This document shows positions 16,401-23,257 of a stretch of DNA of 23,257 bases, one piece after another. The position numbers and the translations under genes were made by a program. How positions within the stretch are numbered: position 1 is the stretch's first letter; each line of letters starts with the position of its first letter. Below the pieces are notes generated by a model. It was not told the origin of the DNA and did not search any database. It was given only the letters and a program-made list of their open reading frames with translations. This DNA is from a virus. The stretch lies in IMG/VR virus record IMGVR_UViG_3300041809_002462, positions 1 through 23,257 of that record; one strand, given 5' to 3'.

Positions 16401-18111
16401 CGAGGGGCAGACCGTCACCGACTCGATGTACGACCTGGACGTGGGCCCCAAACCGATGGACGTGTTGCCTTCGCCACTGCCGGGCCTGTACTACCCGATT
16501 CCGCTGGGGCCGGCGTGGGCGCCCTACCAAGTGCAAGCGGCGGCAAACGACGCGCTGTTTCCCGGCGAGTGGACCTTCGACTCCAATCAGTCTTACGCGC
16601 AGATGGCCGACGGCAGCATGCTCGCTAATCTCCTGGTGACCGGAAAGCTGCCAGTGAACGAGTTCAGCTCTACCGGGGCTGGCGCCCCCGGAATTGGCTC
16701 GGTCGCGCAGTCTGCGGCCAGTGGATCGCTGCCGGCCAATGTGACGCTGCGCGTGGCTATCTGCGCGATCGACTCGAACGGGCTTCCTTCCGCCCCGTCC
16801 AGTATCGCCATCGTGGGGACCTCGGCCTCTGGAACCGACTCGTTCACGTTGGAAGACATCACCTGGCCGGCTGTTTCGGGCCTGGTTTCCTATGTGCTGT
16901 TCGTCGCGACGCAGGACGATTTGATCTGCGCGCAGGCAACAAGCGCGCTGACAGCGGGCGCAAACAACACCTACACGCCCGGCTCGATCACATTCGCGGG
17001 CCCGCTGGTGCGCTCGACGTGGGCGCTGCCGTCTCCCTATGTCCGCAAGGTCCGGCTGAAGGCTAAGCACGAGATTCACGGCGGAATCATCGGCGGGGCC
17101 ATCGACAGCGTGTCGGCCGACACGCTGGTCACCGGCTACTTGCAAGGCGCGCCGCCATCCTCCAATCCATCGTGGACGCCGGTGGGTCGTATCATCTCGA
17201 TCATCGGCAGGCCGGAGAGCGCCGCGCCTTATTTCAGCGCGAAGGTTACGTCGTGGAGCCAGTCGACCGGTGCCATCGGCGTCACGCCCGACCCTAACGG
17301 GATCGTGCAGGAGGGCGACTGCTTCGTTCTGCGCCTCAACGCCGACGCCTCGAACGCGGCGAACCTCACCTCCATCACCGACTCCGGATTGCAGAGCATC
17401 GCCTATCCCGCCGGGCTCACGCCCGGAGCGGAAGTCGGTAACCTGATCCGGGTCATCCAAGGCGCCTCGCGCGGCACGCCGCCGAGAAAGATCACCGCGA
17501 ACACGGCAACCAGAGTTACCTGGGATCTTCCGATGCCCATCAATCCAGGCGACGTATGGATCATCGAGGAGCCCACGTGGCCCTATTCCTGCGACACGAC
17601 CTCGATCGACAACGGCAACCCGTTGGCGGAGATGACGATCAACATGCCCACCGGCAATTTCGTCGACGAGACGCTCATCATCGCCGGCTTCACGGTGGAC
17701 GTGAATGGCAACGAGTCGCCCGACGGCGACGCGCCGCTCCGCGAGGACTGGATCTTTGGCGCGGAAGGACTGTCGAAAGTCGCCGGCCTCGTGTTCCAGA
17801 TGCAAGGAACGCTGGGCATCGAGTCGAACGCGGCCCAGCCACTCTATTTGAACAGCGCGGTCACCGCCGGCGACGTGAAAGGCTATGTGCAGGATGCCCC
17901 GACCGGATCCGGGATCACGTTCACGATATATGTGGGCGGCACGACCTGGCTGAGTCTAACCATTCCGGCTGGCGCGACCTCGGTGGTCGCAACGCCGTCT
18001 CAGATCGCCGCGCTCGCCCAGATCCCGGCGAACACGGCGGTCTCGATCGGTATCACGGCGGTCGGGACAAGCTTTCCGGGCGCGGACCTATCGGTGTTCA
18101 TCTACTCGTGA
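13480..18111 (+). CDS. Giant tail-tip fusion protein: gpM-, gpL- and gpJ-like parts (gene A)
   Basis: This 1543-residue protein appears to fuse several lambda-type tail-tip subunits. Residues about 1-140 resemble gpM/DUF2460 proteins. Residues about 160-360 resemble the DUF2163/BR0599 and gpL type (VHIRVREAAVPDIYVSDRRVTVGGQ region is shared style), with C302, C312, C334 and C344 spaced like the iron-sulfur cysteines of lambda gpL. A six-proline run (674-679) separates this from a gpJ/Phage-tail_3-like part near 710-960 (KPFRDWLTEVLNCCLGFYTW). Later parts are beta-rich, with a fibronectin-type-III-like region near 1080-1180, and the last 90 residues form a putative exposed domain. A diverged copy of its last 328 bases lies downstream at 18791-19117. 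No good ribosome binding site precedes ATG 13480. Subunit boundaries are estimated. Confidence 0.7.
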   Translation: MSDTIGRIAVPTAINSGQTFPLITRYPFGFSVERPVIVHRFGSLDAKQEQRYYVGIGPRKFQFKHPNLNWAETNQLKAFWESLQGPCQAFTYTAPNPDGTTTSVLVTFEQAPISFEYLRSAVQVGLNFIEVVDPTQAPSYTVNATCLRFPSSALCSALLSEVQQIVPLVHIRVREAAVPDIYVSDRRVTVGGQLYLPRLIGIGETGSDVLISQDIKGTSDNVRFTFGNGDRVMTQLANDTDLKYAEIDLCLFHINSGILLQLWKGVIQNFTSDGTPLFPVTCSDGFFQIMNQYPERQVSRQCWKTYNDSVNCPWATKGASAAAVTAAGGDPTRCDYYLESANGCQVHGMAPYFGGQQADPQGVIIKDDSTGFLGFGRNIVTATSIISDTIWGLALAEIWCNSGGNPLFAFMAAAMMVGYRDESGYADSLGILGAGPLGGFTPSVVVTNADGYKYVVAPTVDGYLWQGFKVDGNLNIAQDQPGMGLRFIPGSDPANPASDYFSMGQGSPQVWESNVYAAGTAACEIRIVKSTTIQPSTPDQHQMTVPIDYGMWGWAWDQYGNRIAVKGLINPFWIAVNMLLRAMGLYGDPSTDSNPAGGAGPCSSAQLATFVLPSLVVGDGSGAAEIAAAQVTPILGMTSPIVNYALTPAGQALTAPQINLNPDGSYSFSYWSSPPPPPPEGSGVQTTMPIAQALSLGYVTVTSVQGTETQFQFQGVISSQKPFRDWLTEVLNCCLGFYTWEFGRLKLGCRINASAVDAYTLANSLFQSLRLAPIQAGFEHLVLSFADVAYQYQANTAEYCDKSHAAYYGRAGSPLTSQMHSVGMSTLSQALRVAVTRTREELGGVTTWEWRNARTAVWQTTLLGLGNEVGQVVSMTHPDVPGVRGTCNATGDTATWESGDPWTYAGTAEGDTGLIDKVIVIGGAQLTITAVASDGSTITTSPAPPSGTGLAFQVITMCFRIQRWSLKKDWSVQIEGQTVTDSMYDLDVGPKPMDVLPSPLPGLYYPIPLGPAWAPYQVQAAANDALFPGEWTFDSNQSYAQMADGSMLANLLVTGKLPVNEFSSTGAGAPGIGSVAQSAASGSLPANVTLRVAICAIDSNGLPSAPSSIAIVGTSASGTDSFTLEDITWPAVSGLVSYVLFVATQDDLICAQATSALTAGANNTYTPGSITFAGPLVRSTWALPSPYVRKVRLKAKHEIHGGIIGGAIDSVSADTLVTGYLQGAPPSSNPSWTPVGRIISIIGRPESAAPYFSAKVTSWSQSTGAIGVTPDPNGIVQEGDCFVLRLNADASNAANLTSITDSGLQSIAYPAGLTPGAEVGNLIRVIQGASRGTPPRKITANTATRVTWDLPMPINPGDVWIIEEPTWPYSCDTTSIDNGNPLAEMTINMPTGNFVDETLIIAGFTVDVNGNESPDGDAPLREDWIFGAEGLSKVAGLVFQMQGTLGIESNAAQPLYLNSAVTAGDVKGYVQDAPTGSGITFTIYVGGTTWLSLTIPAGATSVVATPSQIAALAQIPANTAVSIGITAVGTSFPGADLSVFIYS
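17784..18111 (+). repeat. 3' end of gene A, duplicated downstream
   Basis: These last 328 bases of gene A match 18791-19117 at about 80% by eye, with a single 1-base gap. Most differences are at third codon positions. Homology starts abruptly at CGGCCTCGT and ends at the TGA stop. Confidence 0.85.
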
Positions 18112-18192
18112 CCGGAGCATAGACCGATCAGAGCGGACCGGTTAATTTACTCGCGGCAAACACTGCGCTCCCGCCGCAGAACGCGTGCGCCG

Positions 18193-18632
18193 CTACCACG
18201 TCTCGCGCAGCTCACGCATTATTGACGTGCAGAGGTCCCCGATCGCGTGAAATGAATCATATTCCGGCGTTGCGGAGTATAAGCGTTCAAATGTCACCTC
18301 ACCGCCCACTTGAGACATTGTGTATTTTGCGGCGTCTCCGTCGCCGAAGCCATATCTAACGATGATATTCGCCGGCTGGTCGACGTAGATCGAGATGTTG
18401 CTATGAGCGCATTCGCCCCTGCAAAACACAACAGCGCGTTGTCTTCGCGCTTGGATTCAAGAGCAGGCTGGAGTCCTAAGCTCCTGTACTCCGTCAGGCC
18501 TATCTCAATCTCATCGACGATTCCTGCATAGGCGCTGAGCAGATTGTCTGGAATACTCGCGTCCGGCAACGATTCGTGCCCTTGACGCCCGGACTGTCGA
18601 GCAGCTTCGCAAACCCATTTCCTCATCAGCAT
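18193..18632 (-). pseudogene. Frameshifted small cargo gene of unknown function
   Basis: Two overlapping antisense frames together look like one gene. The upstream frame (from ATG 18632 or 18626) reads well through a stretch with SLGLQPALESKREDNALLC, then degenerates into Ser/Arg/Thr repeats. From about 18429 the -1 frame reads well (HSNISIYVDQPANIIVRYG...) to the stop at 18193-18195. The switch coincides with a run of four T on the minus strand (18423-18426). One extra T would join them into a single 146-residue protein. I do not recognise the family. It could be a decayed gene, a sequencing error in a homopolymer, or a site of programmed slippage; decay or error is likelier. It sits between gene A and the chimeric remnant. 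Confidence 0.5.
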
Positions 18633-18660
18633 CAAGGTTAGCGCAAAACGAGTTCCGGCA

Positions 18661-18789
18661 ATGGACCCAATTTGTAAGCTGCAGCCGAATCGCACGATGC
18701 ACTTGCAAGTCTTTGACGACTACGGCGCAGCAGCCGCGCTGTGGGGCGCCTCAGACACCGGCTTCACGGTGTCCAGCGTGTTTCGCGAT
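18661..18789 (+). repeat. Partial copy of gene B 5' end
   Basis: This 129-base segment is a diverged copy of 20425-20553. The 24 base differences that I counted are mostly synonymous, which suggests the copy evolved as a working gene before truncation. Confidence 0.85.
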
Positions 18790-18790
18790 T

Positions 18791-19117
18791 CGGCCTCGTC
18801 TTCCAGATGCAAGGAACGGTTGGCGTCGAATCCAACGCGGCGCAGCCTCTGTATTTGAATCACCCGGCCACCGTCGGCGACGTGAAGGGTTAGGTGCAGG
18901 CCGCCCCGACCGGCTCTGGATCACATTCACGATCTATGTGGGCACCACGGCGTGGCTGGCACTAACCATTCCGGCGGGCCAGACCGTGGTGGTCGCCACT
19001 CCGTCGCAAATCAACGCTCTGTCGCAGATCCCGGCGAACACGGCGGTCTCGGTCGGCATCACGGCAGTTGGCACTACGTTTGCGGGCGAGAACCTCTCCG
19101 TTTTCGTCTACGCGTGA
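18791..19117 (+). repeat. Partial copy of gene A 3' end
   Basis: This copy of 17784-18111 is about 80% identical and carries the stop TAG and 1-base deletion noted for the chimeric remnant. The bases after it (19118-19228) show no gene or clear structure. Confidence 0.85.
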
Positions 19118-19228
19118 TTCAAGGTCTCGGCACGTCGAGCCAAACGGGTTCGGTAACTCCTGGTCGAGCGACCGCGGACCGATACGACCATACGAGATTC
19201 CGGCAGACATATCGCAGCCTCTTGTCTA

Positions 19229-20323
19229 TCAGCGCTCTTCAAACCCGTACCTTACTAGCAAGAATCCCAACACACAGAGGAGAATTGGGGTCGCCAACAC
19301 GCACTGAAAGAATCGAGGTGTGGTCCAGTGGAAAGCAAATCCCAGGATGAACACGTGCACAACGGGGAGCAGCCCAAGCATTCCAACAATCCAGAAAATG
19401 GGTTGAATTGAAACACGTGATTTAGGCAGGCGAGCCCAGTGATAAGCATCAGGGAACCGCCTGCTCATTGCCTGATCGAGCTGTTTGTAGCGGCCCTTTG
19501 TATAGCAGACCGAAAGGATGCCGCTCAATCCGAGGATGTAGATCAAAGTCGGAAGGAGAAACTGCACGACGCCATTCTTTCCTAGAACCTCCGCCATCTT
19601 GGCTGGTTCACGCCAAACGACGGTGGCCAATCCGATCTGCAGGGCAGCAAACCAGCCGGCGGCTGTCAACTCGTAGTCCCTGTATCGGCGGAGTTCGTGG
19701 CAGGCCTGCGTATACTGCGAGCTGACGTCAACGCTTTCACCGAGAACGAGAGGTGACGATTGGTTCCATAGGGCCTCGAAGGCCTTGGCAAAGACACCGA
19801 AGTTTTTCTCGTCATCAGTTCGCCGAATGAATAGGGCGGGACGGTTTTCTTTGAAGGTATCGTAGGGCAACAACTCCACGAGTACGAATTGATCGGGCAC
19901 TAAGATTCCCTGAAGCGTTGGAGCCGAATCATAGGCATTGACACGAAGAAAGCCAGCGTACCTGGAGTCTCGCGCCAGCCCGAGCCACTGGAGAGCCGCC
20001 TCTCGAACTTGCCTGACGGCTCCGTGAGGAGTGTCTCGATGTTCAACAAGACCGCGTCCGACTGCTTCAACCGCGGCGCGATCAAGGTTCGGGTCCAACG
20101 TAAGCACACGAAGAGGGCGCGCGCCATTAGGCTCCGTGGGCAGCGCCTTCTGGAGGTCCTCGAAGCTACACTTCGACATGATTGTGACGTACAACGCCCT
20201 GTCATATCGACCAGCAATTGTGTCACGCCAAATTTGCTGGGACGTCGCGTCGAGGCGGTGCTCAGCGACCAGTGGAGACGTAGCCACTTGCTGAACCGCT
20301 GGCGCATCGGCTGCGGAGGACAT
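19229..20323 (-). CDS. Four-helix membrane protein with a possible PLD-like N-terminal domain (antisense cargo)
   Basis: This 364-residue protein starts at ATG 20323, chosen for its very strong ribosome binding site; the frame is open 28 codons further without one. Residues about 28-190 are soluble: a LRVLTLDPNLDRAAVEAVGRGL segment and a PALFIRRTDDEKNFGVFAKAFEALW segment recall the degenerate PLD-like/DUF5919 domains of bacterial conflict proteins. No HKD motif is present, so it would be a sensor or binding domain. Four hydrophobic segments follow at about 218-237, 252-273, 306-331 and 339-358. Sensor-plus-membrane-pore architecture is common in abortive infection effectors, and superinfection exclusion is also possible. 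Both roles are inferred. It lies alone, divergent from gene B. Confidence 0.55.
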   Translation of the reverse strand: MSSAADAPAVQQVATSPLVAEHRLDATSQQIWRDTIAGRYDRALYVTIMSKCSFEDLQKALPTEPNGARPLRVLTLDPNLDRAAVEAVGRGLVEHRDTPHGAVRQVREAALQWLGLARDSRYAGFLRVNAYDSAPTLQGILVPDQFVLVELLPYDTFKENRPALFIRRTDDEKNFGVFAKAFEALWNQSSPLVLGESVDVSSQYTQACHELRRYRDYELTAAGWFAALQIGLATVVWREPAKMAEVLGKNGVVQFLLPTLIYILGLSGILSVCYTKGRYKQLDQAMSRRFPDAYHWARLPKSRVSIQPIFWIVGMLGLLPVVHVFILGFAFHWTTPRFFQCVLATPILLCVLGFLLVRYGFEER

Positions 20324-20340
20324 TTGTCGAACTCCTCCCC
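20321..20340 (-). promoter_or_regulatory. Strong ribosome binding site of the membrane cargo gene
   Basis: On the minus strand GGAGGAG (complement of 20332-20338) lies 8 bases before ATG 20323. It is among the best Shine-Dalgarno matches in the window and fixes the start of the antisense gene. Confidence 0.7.
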
Positions 20341-20424
20341 GCATCTTATCAAATGCCGTCCTCGGTCTACGCAATCTGTCACCGAACGCCCGACTACGGC
20401 ACCTCACAGGGTTAATCCTCGACC

Positions 20425-23257
20425 ATGGACCAGATCTACAAACTGCAGCCGGATCGCACGATGCACTTGCAGGGCTTTGACGACTATGGTGCAGCGGCTG
20501 CCCTGTGGGGCGCTTCGGACACCGGGTTCACCGTCTCCGGTGTATTCCGCGACCTTGCCGACTTCGCCGTGCTGGTGCTGTTCCAGAAGGACGATCCGTT
20601 CGGGCACCCGCTCTTCTCCTACCTGCCGGACGGCGATCTCACGGGCCTCGTTCTCGATTTCGACGTCACATGGCAGGGCATTCAGAGCTGGGAGTCGCTC
20701 AAGAGCGCGTGGACCGACTGGAACGCGCTCGATTACTCCATCGCCGGGGTCGGCTACAACGACGTGAAGTGGATGGGCACGCCGGGGATCACGGTTACGT
20801 GCAACATTACGGGCCGGGCTGGCGCGTCGGCCGCTTACCTCCTGAACCTGAACAACCCGCAGCCGGGCGACAAAGTCACGCTGTGGTACCAGAACCTTTC
20901 GTTCGTCAGCCCGTCGATCGCCGCCGCATCGAACCCGACGGCCGATGAGGCGATGTGGTGGCAGGGAAATGCCGCTTACAATCACTGGGTCACCATCGGG
21001 TCGGTCACTTATTCCTGCCTTGAAGGCGCTCTGAACAGCGCGGGCGTAGCGAACAACGTCGCCGCCCAGATCAACGCGTCCGATCCGAACTGCACCGCCA
21101 TTGTCGGCGGCACCTCCGGCAACGAGATCTTGGTCACGCTGAAGTCGACGGTCGCCGGGCCAGTTGCGGTCTCCAGCTCCGACGGATCGGCCGCCGACAC
21201 ACTTACGCAAACTACCGCCGCATCCATCTTGCAGTCGATCGCGCAGCAGATCAACGCCGTCAATTGGACCGAGAACGGTCCCGCCGTGCTCGCCGCCGCC
21301 GTGACGGGTCCGAATCAACTGACGATCAGCGCCGCGCCGGGCGCCGACGGCAACATGGCCGAGCTCTATCAGACCGACAACACCAGCGCCAGCCGGCTCT
21401 ATTTCACGGCGGCGAACTGGAGACTGTCCGGCGGCTCTTCGGACAACGTTTCCTGGCACGTGCACATCGATTTCACCGCGCTCGGCTGGAGCGATGTGGA
21501 CAAGGTCTGGTGGACCATCGCCCCAGCGCTGCCCAACAGCCAGGCATACCAGTCGACCGAGTGGGAGATGGTCGTCACCAACTGGGCGGTAACCAGCAAC
21601 CCGGCGAGTAAGCGGGCGCTCAAGGTGGCCGGGCCAGGAGCGGTCCGGATCGAAGAAGACAGTACGTGGGTGAGCACTTCCGGATACTGGGAGCAAGCCC
21701 CCGGCAACGACCCCGTGAATGGCGTGTTCGCCTTCTGGAGCCAGGGACGGGCGATCCGCGCGGCGGCGTCCGGTGCCGGCGCCACCGTCGAGACGCACTG
21801 CCAGCACACGCACGACATCTACGTCGGCACGCGCCTCGATACCAACTGCGGAATCGTCTCCGCCGCGCTCGACGGCGGGTCTCCGGTCACGCTCGACTGT
21901 TACTACCCCACGGCCACCACATCGCAGACGCGGCGCCTTCTGTTCTCCGGCGTCGCCGCTGGCCAGCACCAGGTGGTGATCACGCTCTCGGGCAACAAGA
22001 ACGCGTCGAGCCAGGGCTGGTATTTCTATTTCGACTTCCTCGAATGCGCCGTGAAGAGCGACGTGCCGGATCCGGCCGCGACGACTACCGCCGTGGCGGT
22101 CGCGACCGATTTCGACACGGATAACACCTACAAGCTGTCCCCACAGAGGCTGGTGTGGAACATTCAGAAGCTCGGGCTGCTGGGCGAGATCGATCACTAC
22201 TGCGGCGTCTTCTGGTGGAAACAATCGGTGGCGTCAAATCCGTCCTACCCACAGTGCACGGTGACGTTCTCCGGAACTTGGAACGATCAGGATGTTGTCT
22301 GGCTGCATATTGGCGGTTCGGCAATCGGCAAAACGGTGTTCGGCGGGCAAGACAGCAGCAGCACCATTGCCCGGCACTTCGCCAACTTCATCAACGCGAT
22401 CTTCGACGGCGTCTGGGCCACGTCCTCCGGCAGCGTCCTCACGATCACCTCCCATTCCTTCGGCAGTGTGTGGCAGTATCACGTCTCGACGGTGCTTGGT
22501 GCCAACACCGGATCCGGCCAAGCCGTGGTGACCGCTGACCTCCAGGGCGGCACCTATGGCACGACCTGGGTGATAGATCCAACCCAGACTCCGGTGCTCA
22601 ACCGGGCGTTCCGCGACTGGACCACGGATTTCTTCAACCAGCTCAAGGCGAGCAACATGAGCGCCGTCTGCTCGTTCTCGCAGGAACTGGTCCAGCCGCC
22701 AGACAATCCCGCCGGTGCTGCGGTGTGGGTTCAGCGCTTCCTCGACGGCACGGAGGTCCAGACCGCTACCGGGTTCGGGACGCTGAACAGTTCGCAAATT
22801 GCCTTCAGTTCCGGACCGCAGAACTACATGGCGCAGGCGCATGCCGCGATGGCTGCACTCATGCTGGCCGCGGGGCTGACACCCAAGCTCCAGTTCGGGG
22901 AGGTCGGCTGGTGGTATCAAGCCGACGCGTCGGGAATGGCGTTCTACGACGCCGACACGCAGGCCGCAGCACAGTCGGCGCTCGGCCGCGCGCTGGCACC
23001 GTTTCACACGCCAAATGACGATCCTTCGGTCAACAGCTACGCCGACGCGAGCTTTCTCCGTACGCGCCTGTACAACTACGTGGCTGCCATCCAGAGCTAT
23101 GTGCTCTCGCAATGCCGGACGGCCATTTTCGAACTGCTATGGCCGATGGACGTGAACGACCCGGATAACTGCAAGCTGATGCGCTACGTCAACCTTCCCA
23201 CGCAGTGGACGACTCGCGCCGGCTCCGGTTTCGACACGTTTCTGATTGAGGGTTACC
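20425..23257 (+). CDS. Long tail-tip protein with glycosidase-like C-terminal region, incomplete (gene B)
   Basis: The frame is open from ATG 20425 to the window end: 944 codons, no stop. Residues 1-150 are beta-rich with many Trp, Asp and Gly (KLQPDRTMHLQGFDDYGA, then a LYFTAANWRLSGGSSDNVSW type segment near 330). Around residues 720-940 the sequence looks like an alpha/beta barrel: E826 in QFGEVGWW and E903 in AIFELLWPMD have the look of the paired catalytic acids of clan GH-A type glycosidases, on predicted strand ends. This could be a tail depolymerase, or a TIM-barrel domain like that of gene-transfer-agent tail proteins. The catalytic assignment is speculative. The first 43 codons are duplicated at 18661. 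Only AGGG 13 bases upstream serves as a possible ribosome binding site. Confidence 0.6.
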   Translation, partial: MDQIYKLQPDRTMHLQGFDDYGAAAALWGASDTGFTVSGVFRDLADFAVLVLFQKDDPFGHPLFSYLPDGDLTGLVLDFDVTWQGIQSWESLKSAWTDWNALDYSIAGVGYNDVKWMGTPGITVTCNITGRAGASAAYLLNLNNPQPGDKVTLWYQNLSFVSPSIAAASNPTADEAMWWQGNAAYNHWVTIGSVTYSCLEGALNSAGVANNVAAQINASDPNCTAIVGGTSGNEILVTLKSTVAGPVAVSSSDGSAADTLTQTTAASILQSIAQQINAVNWTENGPAVLAAAVTGPNQLTISAAPGADGNMAELYQTDNTSASRLYFTAANWRLSGGSSDNVSWHVHIDFTALGWSDVDKVWWTIAPALPNSQAYQSTEWEMVVTNWAVTSNPASKRALKVAGPGAVRIEEDSTWVSTSGYWEQAPGNDPVNGVFAFWSQGRAIRAAASGAGATVETHCQHTHDIYVGTRLDTNCGIVSAALDGGSPVTLDCYYPTATTSQTRRLLFSGVAAGQHQVVITLSGNKNASSQGWYFYFDFLECAVKSDVPDPAATTTAVAVATDFDTDNTYKLSPQRLVWNIQKLGLLGEIDHYCGVFWWKQSVASNPSYPQCTVTFSGTWNDQDVVWLHIGGSAIGKTVFGGQDSSSTIARHFANFINAIFDGVWATSSGSVLTITSHSFGSVWQYHVSTVLGANTGSGQAVVTADLQGGTYGTTWVIDPTQTPVLNRAFRDWTTDFFNQLKASNMSAVCSFSQELVQPPDNPAGAAVWVQRFLDGTEVQTATGFGTLNSSQIAFSSGPQNYMAQAHAAMAALMLAAGLTPKLQFGEVGWWYQADASGMAFYDADTQAAAQSALGRALAPFHTPNDDPSVNSYADASFLRTRLYNYVAAIQSYVLSQCRTAIFELLWPMDVNDPDNCKLMRYVNLPTQWTTRAGSGFDTFLIEGY

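Larger units (their letters stand above)
18661..19117 (+). pseudogene. Chimeric remnant: 5' end of gene B joined to 3' end of gene A
   Basis: Bases 18661-18789 match the first 43 codons of gene B (20425-20553): 105 of 129 bases agree by my hand alignment, with five amino-acid differences. At 18790/18791 the sequence switches to a copy of the last 328 bases of gene A (17784-18111). The A part has an in-frame TAG at about 18892 where gene A has Tyr, and a 1-base deletion near 18922, so it is not functional. The B part runs out of frame shortly after the junction. Both fragments keep the exact ATG of B and the exact stop of A at their outer ends. No ribosome binding site precedes 18661. It marks the join between two stacked cargo units. 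Confidence 0.85.

Noticed and set aside
15562-17805. Long antisense frame opposite gene A (and 20404-22224 opposite gene B)
   Set aside because: Composition is typical of complement-strand shadows and nothing in them resembles a protein family.
18661-19117. Reading the 18713-19117 frame as a small tail protein
   Set aside because: Its first part is out of frame relative to both parental genes; the segment is a degenerate B/A chimera with a stop and a 1-base deletion.
20324-20424. Possible minus-strand promoter for the membrane cargo gene (TTGCGT, 18 bases, GATAAG)
   Set aside because: The -10-like element lies only about four bases from the ribosome binding site, and both hexamers match poorly.
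1-23257. CRISPR arrays, tRNA or rRNA genes, IS elements, integrase or attachment sites
   Set aside because: None was seen: no regular repeat-spacer pattern, no transposase or recombinase motifs, and no cloverleaf that I could recognise by eye.

Overview
The window is a stretch of the late (virion) region of a siphovirus-type prophage or phage from a high-GC bacterium. Gene order follows the lambda scheme on the + strand: end of an upstream head gene, a prohead protease/scaffold/major capsid fusion, a DUF2190-like capsid protein, head completion and neck genes, tail tube, a tail-chaperone-position gene, tape measure, gpM-like minor tail protein, a giant gpM/gpL/gpJ-like tail-tip fusion, and a long tail-tip protein with a possible glycosidase-like domain that runs off the right end. 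The host cannot be fixed from this window. Fused protease-capsid genes and this base composition fit Acidobacteriota or Proteobacteria; that is an impression, not a result.

Layout: 1-70 end of an upstream gene; 79-4000 head and neck; 4018-6239 tail tube and chaperone region; 6317-7249 antisense PIN-like gene; 7307-11845 tape measure and flanking minor tail genes; 11898-13392 antisense two-gene unit (single-HKD phospholipase D-like protein plus an Api92/YubB-like protein); 13480-18111 tail-tip fusion ('gene A'); 18193-18632 antisense frameshifted small gene; 18661-19117 degenerate chimera of the start of the next tail gene and the end of gene A; 19229-20323 antisense four-helix membrane protein with a possible PLD-like soluble domain; 20425-23257 incomplete tail-tip gene ('gene B'). 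No gene-free stretch exceeds about 110 bases.

The striking feature is that four separate antisense inserts sit between structural genes, each placed at a gene boundary and leaving the neighbouring reading frames intact. They look lower in GC than the structural genes. None resembles a virion gene, and two or three have domain signatures common in nucleic-acid-targeting or defence proteins. They look like exchangeable cargo ('morons'), probably expressed in the lysogen independently of the late operon.

Between genes A and B the cargo locus is tandemly repeated. The order is A, cargo, a 5' fragment of B joined to a 3' fragment of A, second cargo, B. The fragments are about 80% identical to their intact counterparts, so the second unit seems to derive from a related but distinct phage. 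This points to the A/B boundary as an integration or exchange hotspot where two alleles were stacked. Defence or superinfection-exclusion roles for the cargo are inference.
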